A stretch of 64,000 nucleotides of DNA, from assembly GCA_020650975.1 (NCBI GenBank), contig JAIPMN010000730.1:33329-97328 (forward strand), in the 5' to 3' direction. Each line of letters opens with the position of its first letter. Within the stretch, counting starts at the first letter, position 1. The translations under genes were made by a program, and so were the position numbers. This document shows, piece by piece, positions 12,214 to 24,787 of this stretch. Source of the stretch: Apostichopus californicus. Taxonomy: Eukaryota > Echinodermata > Holothuroidea > Aspidochirotida > Stichopodidae. The notes below the pieces were generated by a model that worked only from the letters and a program-made list of their open reading frames with translations, searched no databases and was not told the origin of the DNA.

Positions 12214-13177
12214 GTCCAATGTATGGTAAGAGAATATTTGTGCAAATACGAAACACTCGCAGGAGACACAGAAACAATTATTCCTGGCTCCGAGAAATGT
12301 AGGGAAAATCTAAGTTCTGAAATATGTTACCCATGTAAAAACGTAAAGGTTTACATTATGGGAGTTTGTTTATGGTGGAAGGGGTAATTAATGGGGTGGG
12401 GGTTGGGGTTGGGGCTTGGATGGAATCATTTTGGTCAATTTATCATGTGATGTCTTTGTGCCCATTCAATAAGCGGTAACGTCGTTGATGTATATTTAAC
12501 AATTTCATTAGTCAATAATACATTTCCCTCTGGACTATCCATGTTATTGACACATGGGCCAATGTTCACAGTATCGACATTTACAATTGCTATACATTAT
12601 CAAAGCACTATTGACGGTGAAATATGTTGCATCTTTCGTTAATTAAACATCACGTGTCATTCATCTCTCCTACAGAAATCATTCGGACTCTAAATTGTCC
12701 TACTGCTGTCAGGCGTGATATGCATACTGCTCGGCCTATATATCTTCGTTTGTATTCAAGTTCTGTGCAGGTGGCAATATAAATCATGCAAGTATCTATT
12801 CAGTTTAATATCTGTGGACTGATATCAAAAACAATTTTATTACAATTTCCGCATGACAGATTTGACCTAGATTTAAAAGACACATTTATTTTACCTATAT
12901 TTTTGGCAGCGCCGTAAATTGTTCATTACTCAATTGGATGAAGTGGGGAAAGGACAAAGATAGGCCTATACTTGTCTATGCGTTTTTTCTGATATTTAAA
13001 TGTACATCAGATTAGAATACCTATACAAAACGGTATTGAATGTAATGAAATTATGGGGATAAGATCTTGCTGGTCGTATCTAGATTGCCATATATATAGT
13101 AACGTCCCATTATGTAATTTTTTGTCTGTTGCGTGCGCGCGTATGGAACGGCCTTTTAACATTTCTTCAACAATTAC

Positions 13178-13478
13178 AGATATCTCTAATTCATTTTTGG
13201 ATATTTCTTATTCATTTTCAGATATCTATAATTGATTTCCAGAAATCTCTATAATTATCCAGATCTCAATAATTTAACCATATTTGAGATACCAGAAATT
13301 GAATCAGAGATATCTAGAATTCGATTTAGAGATATCAAAAATTGATTTATAGATATCGGAAATATGATTAGAAATATCAAAAAGTGAATTAGAGATATCG
13401 AGAATTCGAATTAGAGATATCCAAAATTGAACTATAGATAGCAAGTATTCAAATTAGAGATATCAAGAATTCAAATTG
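13178..13478. repeat. Inverted array of 21-bp AGAGATATC repeats
   Basis: From about 13290 to 13478 there are roughly nine degenerate units of the type AATTAGAGATATC plus about 8 variable bases. From 13178 to about 13270 there are roughly five units in the opposite orientation (GATATCTCTAATTCA). The switch point is near 13280. The block can therefore fold into one long imperfect hairpin. Confidence 0.65.
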
Positions 13479-13611
13479 TGGTGCTTATAAGAAGAGCGCC
13501 ATCTCATTCGGAAAATACATGGCAGGTAAACGAGGCATATTCAATTTCGTCAGCTAGTACTGGTGGTACTAGATTGGTCTAGGCTACTAATACTAGGCCT
13601 TATGGGTAACG

Positions 13612-13838
13612 TTAAAGGTAGTCAGCATAGGCCTCAAATTATAGCACGCTATAACTGCTAGAAGTTTTCAGAAAGTACTTTCCTGGAGGTCTTTACTCTC
13701 CAAATTGTTTACAGACATTTTTAAGAAACACACAAGATGACGGAATGTCCCAGTGAGGAAAATTTCATCGAAGGTTGCACTAACAACAGTTTAAGAATTT
13801 TGACCAAAGGTGACCATATTTGAATATCTAGAATATTA
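13612..13838 (+). mobile_element. MITE family 1 (TTAA-flanked), copy 1, 3'-truncated
   Basis: Starts TTAA then AGGTAGTCAGCATAGG and continues through ATTATAGCACGCTATA, CTTTCCTGGAGGTCTTTACTC and GAATGTCCCAGTGAGG to TTTGAATATCTAGAATATT. It lacks the right terminal inverted repeat present in the copies at 19701 and 49165. Confidence 0.75.
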
Positions 13839-14065
13839 AGAGACTGACTTCGGTCAGCTTGCGGCTTTGATAAACCAATGATGGCTTCTTCGTGAGTTCC
13901 TGCTTGCAGGAGGATCTAAATTACATACATACAATCATACATAACATATCTCTAATTATTGAAATGTTAACATGGCGTTCCATACGTACTTGCAAGTAAA
14001 TGCTTGACGCAAGTTCATTGTTTACATGTGCTGCTAAATATAGCATACACGGATTGTATACACCT

Positions 14066-14278
14066 CGTGACGTCACGCGGTATTAAATGTGATGTAGGCA
14101 TATTTCTACGAATGCAGACGTACGTAATATAAGTACAGTTCACGGTAAAACTTGAATTTGAAAGTCACCTTGCCCGGCGAGTTGGCAAAATACCAACTGA
14201 CCATTTTCTTTGCTCTACATCGGGAAAGACCATAATAACGAAGGATGCTATCGAGAATACAGGGTATTAGACACGTGG
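14066..14278 (+). promoter_or_regulatory. Candidate CRE-containing promoter and untranslated first exon (speculative)
   Basis: A perfect palindromic CRE core (CGTGACGTCACG) lies at 14066-14077. About 200 bp downstream, GACACGTG/GTGAGT at about 14278 would serve as a splice donor. Because the CRAT ATG lies exactly at an acceptor (27327), a distant untranslated first exon like this is needed somewhere upstream. Nothing ties this site to CRAT beyond position and strand. Confidence 0.2.
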
Positions 14279-15226
14279 TGAGTTTTTAAATTATCCAGAG
14301 TACACAGATTTCGGCAGCAATTTACATCATCAACTTTCAAGTGCCATTGAGGTTCACGAGATAGAGTATCACACTGTTCACAGTAAGTCAAAGGTTTCGC
14401 TTAAAGTTAGGCCTAGGCGAGGCCGTTGGAAAAATGTTAGGCTCACATTTTTAGCCATGGTTTTTATACAGTTGACCAACCTAGGGCTTACTGTAGGCCT
14501 AGTAACAGTTCTTGCAAATCTGGTGATACACTTAAAAGCGCACATCACATCAAAAGCGCTTCCCATCTTTACCTGGTCAGATCCTTCCAATTTCCATATG
14601 TATACTTGAGAGCTTATTTACCTGATTGTCTGTCTGTTCAATAAGGGTGGTGCACTTGTGTTTTCACTAGATGATCAGTTCAATAAGCATTGCACTGGTG
14701 CTTATTTGGAAGCCTGTTCGTTCAATAAGTGTTGCACATTACTTACCCAATCGTCGGTAAATTAACTGGTTGTCGATTTATTAAGGATGCCGCTTTTATT
14801 AAACTCATCGTCCCTTGAATGCATGTGTAATTGCTGTTTTAGCAGTACGCATGGGAGATAGCAAACGCTGCATTTCGACGATTTATAAAGAAAAAGTTTA
14901 AAAATATTTGTAAGATTACTAGGGCTATAAAGATGGACTGTGTAACCTCACCAGCAAGAAATCCTCAGGTACACGGGCCCGTAACTGTTTTTAAATATTT
15001 TTTTTGGGGGGGGGTTGGATTTTGGGGGGGGTTCGGGTAGGGGAACAAATTTGTTAAGATGTAAACTAGAGTGTTCATTTTCATTATATAAGTACATTGA
15101 AGTAATTCAAGTATGTGCTTTTGAAAGAAAGTCTCCATTAGGCCTTATAGTGTTAAGTGTAGAAAATTGTCGTTCTCGTCATGCTGATATAGTGCGAAAT
15201 GCTGTGATTGTTGAAAAGGGCTTGAG

Positions 15227-15520
15227 TTAGAAAAAATTCTCAGTCAGTATCACTCGTATTTCTTCTATACCGTAGATGTCATCATGGGAATAGGAAGATA
15301 TGCCTGTCTTTGCATCGTAATTTTCCTCTTTTTGACTATCATACAATTTGGAGTGCTCATTGATTACAGGGTTAAGTGCAGGTTGCATAACATCAGCAAT
15401 GTGAAAGTCACTATCTTGGAACCGTGTAGTAATTTTGAAAACAAGTAACAGCAATGCCGGACAGGTGTGTAATACCAAATGAGGTAATTTAGACGATTTG
15501 ACTGTTGAGACTGGATGCAT
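15227..15520 (-). other. Unassigned open frame with one hydrophobic segment
   Basis: A 97-codon frame. The N-terminal third has a hydrophobic run (CPALLLLVF) and the rest is acidic and polar (HSKLYDSQKEENYDAK, YSHDDIYGIEEIRVI). The look is that of a single-pass membrane protein tail, but I see no flanking exon and recognise no family. It may be chance. Confidence 0.2.
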
Positions 15521-18500
15521 AAGACAAATACTTTTCGCTATGGCTTGATGAATCTATCAGCTCACACAGACATGGACTGCGATTGGGTGAATGAGCAAGG
15601 GTGCCATGCATACTTACTGTACCCGACAACTGGATAAACAGCTTTCCACAACCTTTTACTTAACCTAGGACTTTGTTTTTACAGCAACAGAGTTGTTTTG
15701 TCGTTTTCAGTTGTTATATTGAGAACAAGACTCCACATACCTTAGTTACAGTTAAAATAATTGGAAGATTCCAACCAGGAGAAGATGGAACCTGATCCAT
15801 TCTTTCTGCTGAAATCCTATTGTTAGTATTAAGCCTACAGTAGGTCATCACATGGTCACAATCAAATGTTTTACCCATTTTTACTTCCTCCCAAAAATGG
15901 AAACATTATTGCATGTTTCTTTGTCTTGCCATTTCTCAGTGATTGTTCGGACAAATTTCTCAAATTATGATAATAATTACTCTGTTTAAATGTAAAATTA
16001 AAAAAAAGAAATTTGTTGCTTGATGTTGTTGTCCTAAAAATTGTAATCAAATGCAGTGTTTACTGTGGAATGAATATAGTGTCTGTGTGCCAAAGCCTAG
16101 ATTCTAACTCTCTGTACTGCATGCATGCTCTGAGATGTAACCTTTCTAATCTGTGTACTCTATAGACAGGCTACGTATTGTAACAAGCTGGTCGTGTTAA
16201 AACCTGGAAGAAAACCGACCAACCTTGACAAGAATCAATGCCACGTTTACTTCCGAATGTGTCTGTAACACCATAGTCTTGCAACTTCCCTGTACTGTGT
16301 GGATTCTGTTAACTTCTGTTACAGAATTTACGCCACCGTTCTATCAATGTACTCCGTAGACAACCAGCTAATCAGCCGACTCTTTTAATTTCAAGGAAAC
16401 TGACCAACGTTGACATTACAAATATGCCATCTAATGTTTAGGTGCGTCATGTTGCAACCCGTGTGTTTTTAAGGAGGCTAGCGATCTAGTAGGAAGTTTA
16501 GAAAACACTTATCTATGTCTTTGCTATACTTAAAACATTCAGTAAAAACAGCAAAAGAATATGACAGGTTTCATAAATCATTCCGCACACACAGCATACT
16601 GTAGCAAGGTCTATAGTTTATCCAAACACAGCTAGATGGTTCTACAGTCAGGCTGGTATTCAGTGTAAACAGGTATCAGGGGGGTTGACATGGGAGGCAA
16701 TGTGTCTTCATTGTTTATGATCACCTACTACTGTTAGGTCACCTCTCTGGACAGGGTCAAAGTGTTCCTACCCTGAAATTTGAATGTGATACGAGAGAAG
16801 AAACTGATGATTTAGTAAGAAAAAGGTTGCATTCTTAATGTGATTCTACTGCACCTGTTAGGTCATTTCTAGCCTAAATAGAAGTTGCACAATACTTTGA
16901 AGATATCACTTGCCTTGATCTACAGGGTATACAAGTTGGCATGCTTGTCAATGAATTACTACTGCAGGGCCAAATATGTTATGGACTGTTTTGGTGTTTA
17001 CCATAACTCATTTTATTATTGGTAGCCTGGAGCAAAGAGTATTGATTTCAAGAAGGAACCTGTTATTATTTATTTTAGTTTTTGACATATATAGGTCAAA
17101 GGTCTCACGATCATGTGGCTGCTTTGTTAAAAAAGGACTGTAGTAGTGAGCGAAATGGTGCAAGTATTACCCTGATCATGGTTAAATTGAATGGAGAATC
17201 TACTGTTATAGGAAAACAGCTGGTTGTCATGGTTACCAGTTAAAAGTGTTTAATAGCCAAAAATGACAAATGTGGAGTTTTTTTCAAATGAAAGGTTGGG
17301 CTAAACAGCATTTTGGTATTTATTGCTAGCAATTATTTTAAAGCCTATCAATTTAAGATTAATAGTAGTTGAAAATTGTTAAATACCCTTTAGGAGGAAA
17401 ATTCCTTTCAATCATTTTCATGTTGTTCAGCCCTACTCAAGGTTGTATGCATACAAGTTGGTAAAAATTTGGAATGTTTTTGCCATGTTTCACTCCCAAA
17501 TGTTTAGCTTAGAAGAGTCCCCAATTTCAATTAATTAAATCAATTCCTACTGTACCCATACACAGGGTTCAATTGTCGTAAAATAACGTCAAATTTCGTT
17601 TGGCGATACAGTACTGCACCCGTTGTGGCTGCTAAAATTGAACCATTTCATCACAGGAAAAAATTGGTGACCCTACTGTTTCTCCCTGTTTGCCTGTTAC
17701 GGTCATACGCACCAAACCTAGTGAGTGTTATTCAAAATAATATCTAAGTATTGAACCAAGACATTTAACACCAAAGTAGCACACAGTAAAAAAAAACCAC
17801 AGTTAACAAATAGGCCCACTTGCTTTTGCTGGGCCGCGGGGGGAGGGGGGTGGGGTGGGGGCGGGGGCAAAATGGGATAGTAACACGGCAAGATTGCAAC
17901 CACATATAATAATCAAGGTCAAGAGTTTCATCGTTTGAAAGCTTGTCAGAACAGTGATTGTGGTTTACATAATAAACAGCTCTTCGAGAAAGAAATTAAG
18001 TTATTAATACATATATGGTTACCTTCCCAATTTTCGATGAAAAAAGATGGTTTTCTGTATTTTTTTTATTATTAGCAATAATATTGGATACATGTAACAT
18101 TGTTGCCTACGACTTACAGTATGTTCCAAAGGGTCGAGTTTGTTTGAAAATACAAGGAACAAAAATACAAGTCTCAGTTTCTTCATAGCCATACATGAAG
18201 ATTGTCTAATAATTAACTTAAAAGTCATTTAAAAAAATTGAACTGGACAGTTTGGGTTTCAGTAACCAATTGATGAGAGTTCCTGATTTTACATCGAGTA
18301 CAGTGTCACAGATTCCTGAAGGCTGTCTGATGTGTCTCAAGTTCTCAACGATCTCCAAGGTTCCCTCACTGGTTGCAGTGTGGACTCACTACAAGGAAAT
18401 GCAGTTTCCTGGTACTATCGTCGAGAATATTTTGTGGCATCGGTCGTTAATCGGTCATATATCAACCCCCATTGCTGCACCACTTGGTGCCAACCTGATG

Positions 18501-19700
18501 GTCTCATCGTTTGGAGTATCCGTAAATTATTTTCACGTAAAACTAACTGAAGTTAGAGCCGTGAAAGTCAAATTGGAAGTTAGAACTGTGAATTCCTTTC
18601 TCAATCTTGTGTACGGTACCTGTAAGTTTATGTTGTGTGACTCTTTTGAACAGATACTGTAGAGTAGGTTAACAGGTGTCTTTCTAAGGTCTTTGAATCC
18701 AGTACAGGGTATCAGGCCTATCGGCCCTTGAAATTCTTATCAAGTGTAAAGTGTCCTCACAGCTCTCTGAACAAATAGCGGTAATTGGGGACACAGTCCA
18801 ATCGATATCATGCTTAAGTATCACACGGTCCAAATTTTTGTCAGGCAGAAGAAACTTAAAACTTATCAGATCTTCGTTTTTTGTTTTAATCATAGGTCGC
18901 AGAGATCAGCGTCTGTACAGTAGTTAAATGGTTGACAAGAGATCTTTATAAGTCTAATCTTGATATCCAGGCAACTGACAGTACAATCAAGTCTCTTGTA
19001 CAAACTCAAAACCTCTGTCATTTACATTATATAAGGATTCTGGATGGCATAAAAGTTGTTTGCTCTACTTTGTCAGGGTTGTCCAGTTAGCCTGTTTGCA
19101 TGCTTGTTTGTGCTTTTTAGTCCTCTTTCATGTTACACTAGTTAGTACTAGTTAGAACTGTCTAACTGTGTGTTAGTGTTAGGGGTGTACTGAAACCAAC
19201 TGGAGGAATTTTCCTGTCTCAGTTTTGTGTTGAAATCTCTGTGAACGAAGTGACAATTAACTCTTGTTTCCATACCTAAATCCTACTACCGCAAGTACAT
19301 GAAAGCAATCAAGGTACTGTATGCCTTAATATTAAGTCATTCTGAATTTTGTGAAATTTTGTGAATTCATCCTTTAAACCTGTGAAATTGCCGAATTTGT
19401 AAACCTTGTCCGATCAGTAAAGTTCGTTTATGATACATGTTTGCAAGTCGTTCATCTTTACAGCTCTTGTCGCCAGGTTTAGATAATAGATACAGCACGG
19501 AGAAAGATGGTACTTTGATTGTTCTTTAAATAATAAATACAATAGGTTTCCATACGTGACATGTTGTTAATGTACAAAGCACAGACCTTGTCTCGAGATG
19601 CACACTGCTGTGTCCGTTCTACTCTTATTGGAAAGTTGAAATAACATTTCCAGTTACTTCTTATATACTGTATATGTGATAATGTCAGGGCTTTATGTGT

Positions 19701-19955
19701 TTAAAGGTAGTCAGTAAAGGCCCCAAATTATAACACGCTATAATTGCTAGAAGTTTTCAAAAAGTACTTTCCTGGAGGTCTTTACTCTGCAAATTGTTCT
19801 CAGACATTTTTGAGGAACACAACAAGATGACCGAATGTCCCAGTGAGGAAAATTTCATCGAAGGTTGTAATATTTAAGACAGTTAAAGAATTTTGACCAA
19901 AGGTGACCATATTTGAATATCTAGCATATTTGGGGCCAAGACAGCATACCTTTAA
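19701..19955 (+). mobile_element. MITE family 1 (TTAA-flanked), copy 2, complete
   Basis: 255 bp including TTAA at both ends (19701-19704 and 19952-19955). The left end AGGTAGTCAGTAAAGGCCCC and the reverse complement of the right end (AGGTATGCTGTCTTGGCCCC) form imperfect terminal inverted repeats of about 30 bp. There is no open frame, so it is non-autonomous. TTAA at both ends is what piggyBac-type insertion leaves. Confidence 0.8.
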
Positions 19956-21372
19956 TACAAGGGTTTGCTACACATCTTTTGATATCTTATCTACTGTACA
20001 GTAAGTTGAGCAGTATTTGTTATTTCACAATTTCACATGATGACATCTCTTTAAATTTGCCCTACGTAGATTTTCATACCTGTACATAAATTTATCCACC
20101 TTTTTCTTGCGTTCATTTCACGGAAGGTCTGTTAAAGTTGATCAAATTCATCTTACTATCAGCAGTTTCAAATGCCATGGTAGAAAAATGAAGTCCTTTG
20201 CCAGGAAACTTCTGTGTATTTCTAAAGAAGCTGAAGGCGGACAGGCGAGTGTCATGCAGGTGATTATTAAATAAATCTTGCTACAGTGTAGAGAATACTT
20301 CACTAGTATAACTTACTTTTTCCAAACCAGCTTCGCAATTTCCTGCTGCTTCGCCAATTGCATGACTAGATAGTATATTAATTTCCTGAGGAATTACTGT
20401 AGCCTTACTGCAACTAGGGCCAGCAGAAAATTTGAAAAGAAGATTTGTGAAAATTGTGATGGATTGTTCATTCTGAGTGAAATAGGAATCTTCATTTCTT
20501 AGTTTTCTTTATGAAATGATTTGAAATTAAATCGAGAAAAGTAGTTGGCTTTAAACTCCATATAAGTTGCGAAAATTGTAAAAAATTTTCATAATTTATT
20601 AAAATGGAAATATATCTGAATCAGAAAAGATCAACATCGTTAACTATTTTTGTGTATTTAATTATTAGAGATAGAGCAGTGCTATCAATGGTTTGGAAAC
20701 TTTTATTTCTGAAACTAAGTACTTCAATCAAACAGGGCATTATTATTATCTTTTTCATTTTGAGTTTTGGAATTTCTTGGATGGAATTGAATTTTCTAAC
20801 AAAACAGCAACATTGTAGACTAAAGAGCGTGCTCAGCTCTGATGCCTTAAATCTAGAAATATTCTAATCAACTAATGCAAAGTAGCCAAATAGTTTGTAT
20901 TTGCTCATATTCCTACTGTAAACATACCAAAAAAGGATTTGTAGATAGATTTAGTAGTTACTGCTGGTCGTAGTTTTAGTAGGCTGTAGTTTCTCCATCG
21001 TCCATTTGAATGCACCGTTTTAAGTGCACAGCTATATCCAAGCTCATCGAAATGTACCGCGTTCGCTGTCCAACCAGCTTTACCTGTGCACCTTTGTACC
21101 TCAAATATACTCTGCTATGACTTAGCCTAGGCTTTCACTTTGTGTCACTAGATGCTTCAGTTGTGTGCTACTGTAGTTTCGTTAATGTTTAGAAGGCCTT
21201 AGCCCAGGTTACTTACATGATACGTTATAAGTTTACTTTGCTTCTATGCGTACCCTTATCACCTTCCTCCTCACAAAATACAGTAAGAACTCCTCTCGAT
21301 TCTAGAGTGAACTGGTGAACTGTTTTAACATATTATAACCTCTAAAGTAGTAACCGGTCACTTCTGATCAAT

Positions 21373-21597
21373 TTTACCACTCAGAGTGTCTACCACTTCA
21401 TTCGACCACCCCAAAGTACCACCTCATTCTACCACTCAAAGTACCACCTCATTCTACCACTCAAAGTACCGCCTCATTCTACCACTCAAAGTGCCACCTC
21501 ATTCTACCACCCAAAGTAGTACCACCTCATTCTACTAGTTACTCAAAGTACCACCTCGTTCCACAACCTCACCATCTCGTTCTTCCACCCAAAGTAT
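21373..21597. repeat. 25-bp minisatellite
   Basis: About eight degenerate copies of TACCACCTCATTC plus TACCACTCAAAG; the three central copies are almost identical and the outer ones are diverged. Confidence 0.8.
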
Positions 21598-24500
21598 CTG
21601 AGAGGGATTTTCTAAGTGGACTTTAATATCCCTGACTGCACAATCTGTGTCACAGTAAATTAAAGCAGACTTTGGTCAATTGTGTTTGGAATGAGAGAAA
21701 CCACATGGTTTTGTGAATAGAGAAAGTAAGGACACTAAGGCTTATGCACCTATAAAGAGCAGATTAAATGGCTTGAAACAGCGTGAATTTAAGTTAATAA
21801 TTAACTTTAAAAGAAAGGTACAGTTCTCAACTTTCCCTGAGAGATTTTATTTGTGAAAATTAAACAGTTTTCCTGTCCTAGCATGAAAACCTGTTGCTGT
21901 GTAAACTTTACACATACTAGTAAACCTAGGCAGCTCTACTACTACAGTATAAACGAAAATACCATTCTACTGTAAGTGTTCTAATTTTGGGTAGCAAGTA
22001 TTGAAAGAGATCTGAATTTCGTCCCATATAGAATCATTTGTGTTCCTGTGTAAAACAGAACTTGCTATATATATTTTTTTATGCATCTTTCAACTTGTAT
22101 TATAACATTTTGATCATTTTGCATCTAGCATTTTTGGATCTGATCTGATACTGGAAAAATTATTACAGGTCTGCAGATTTGCTCGTTTGCATAATTAATA
22201 AATTGTCCGTCTGACAAATTAAACCATAAAATTAAAACTCGTACTCTCACACAGGCCACAGTATAGCTTTACAAACCCTTACATATTAACCTTTAATTAA
22301 CCTTTTCTGTCAGTGTGTCCATGACCTATGACATGCCTTGCTTGCCTCCAAGGTACCTCCATTCTATCTCACCCTCCTCCCTGCAACCCGGTCTTTCACT
22401 TTTCTCCATGCATGATTTTTTTCCATAGTTGCAATTTTTTTTCCGGCATAACATGGCTTTAGTTTGTTTTTCAGAGCTTCAAAACCCAAATGCAATTTAT
22501 CACCCCAAGTCCCCTTCAGGCTTCCCCCACCCCCCCCCCCTCCCTAACCACACACATATCATCTCCTTGCAGGTGCTACTAATCTTTCTATTGGTTACCA
22601 ATTATTTATTTCATCTTTGTCTTACCTGTCTTCATTCAATTCCCTTTAAATCTGTTTCTAATTTATTCTAAGCTTATAGAATCTAGCCTGGTCAATGGTC
22701 ACATCTTTCCCCCTCTCCAAAAAAAGCTAGAAAAGTTTCAATGGATATTCTTAAAGAACAACATTATCGAAACAATCTCTTCCATGTCTTGTACTATTGG
22801 ATAGTTTGGTCTGGAGACAGTATTACTTCTAACCTTACAGACTGGTTGCTCTTAATCGTACAATTTAAGATAGTTACTGCCAATGGCTACACTGTACATG
22901 AACATTGTACACCACATGAGCCGACCAGCAACTTAGTCTGCAGTCTATAAATGAATCGTAAATATTGCACGTGATCATGATGTTTTGTATGTTCACTAAA
23001 GTTCCAAATTGTGTTGTAAATATGTTATGACGTAGTTTATTGCTTCGTTATTACAGTAACGAAATACACAATTATGATCATATTTGACTCGGACAAATTA
23101 TATTATCATCCTTGCTGTACTTTAAATTTGTCGCAGGCTTGCCACTTTGTCCAAATGTACAGTAAGTGGCATCTCTTTTGTTTCTTAGGATACCATGAGT
23201 TGCCATGTACAGTAATCATGGGTGGCATCTCTGGTCATTCTTGGTAAAACCATATTTTGTACCATCATGTTGTAAGATGGCATCTCCTGGCCTCAGACCT
23301 GGCTATAGGGATGAGTTGCCTGTAGTCCTGGGGGGTGGGGGGGGGGGGAGGTGGAGGTATGCATCTTTGTTTAAATACTTGGCAAGAGTAAATCCTTAAA
23401 ATTATTAAACTGCATCTCGGAGCTCTGGTCTTATATATGGCCATATCAAGGGTTGGCAATATTTAATAAGTGCATCTTCTTGCTCATATTGTTTCCTATG
23501 TACATGGTCATTATTATATGCTAGTAGTATTGTTATGTATATGACATATACCACATGGTTGCATACATGTGCTGAGAAGTTCTGTGCAATAGCTCTGTGT
23601 GTAAATACTATACAGTCAATCCAGGGAGTTGTTATGTCTATCCTCGATAACAACTGTGCCATATGAATCTGTCTATTTTTGTACCTAATCACAGAATTGT
23701 TTACATGTGCATTTTGTAATCTGATGAGAGAATCCCTGGTTTATCCTAGACTTTTTAAACAATACAACTAAAAGTACACACTTTCCCCAAACCCAGGACT
23801 CACTCATCTCTTTGGAAGGTTTGTTGTTGAATTTTTGGTTGAAATGTTGCCTCTAATTTCTAACTTTGTGGACAGTGGACTTTTGTACATTCAAAATGTC
23901 TAACTAATGATGTTGCCTTTGGGTGGTACCTATAATGCAAATCTGAGCAACAATCCATATGAAATGAAATGTCCTTGAGTGCTATCGTCATTCACACATG
24001 TAGGTAAGAACACCATGATTAGTTACCCCATGTGCTGGCAGTCAGAACTGGAAAATATTTTATTATTTATTGCCATGTAATACTGTGTGAACCAAAGTCA
24101 CTGTTTATGGTCTGTTGTAGTGAAAGTCATCTTCAGTGTGCATATATGCATCACCCCACAAATAACAATCGCGTGTGTGTGAACGAAAGTAGCTGGAATT
24201 TGGTATATAGAATGAGGAGGAAGTGACACACCACGTTGTTGTATTGACTTGAAAGGCTTTAGCCTGGAAGTGACCTTCATAACAAACAGCTAATAGACAT
24301 CAGGTGTGCTCTGAGTTGTGTAGTATTCCATGACAAGGTCATCACTCTACTGTGGTGTATAGCTCAGGTCACTTTCAGGTGGTATTATTTTATTTATTTT
24401 CACTTCAACTGGGCTTTTTGGAAGCGTTGTTTTATGTTTTATATACAAAAAACTGTGTTCATGAAGATTGGAATTAAAAGAATTTTTTTTTAAAAAGAAT

Positions 24501-24769
24501 TAGAATAGGAAAAACGAGAGGAACTGTTTAAGTGCAGGTATATTTCAATTCTGATTTCTTTTCTATTTGTTAAGTTGATCAGTATTTGAATTTGGATAAG
24601 TCTCTGTATCTATGACCTATCCTATAAACCGTTCCCCTTCCATCACTCCTGCAAATCCCTCAATCCTGGTTTCCCTTTAAGTCCGCATCCATATCTCCCT
24701 TTCTTGACACCCCTCGCCTTTATCAACCTTCCAAAGATAACACTGCCTTCAGAGTCTCATATATATATA

Positions 24770-24787
24770 ATGTGTGTGTGTGTGTGT
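24770..24787. repeat. (GT)n microsatellite
   Basis: A short uninterrupted GT run preceded by an ATATAT run. Confidence 0.8.

Noticed and set aside
14163-14235. Minus-strand ATG frame with a donor-like AG/GTGACT as the missing first sialyltransferase exon
   Set aside because: It would end in phase 2, whereas the anchor exon at 9683-10093 begins in phase 0.
18252-18662. 136-codon plus-strand frame
   Set aside because: No recognisable domain, no flanking splice signals that fit CRAT, and a second frame is open across the same bases, as expected by chance.
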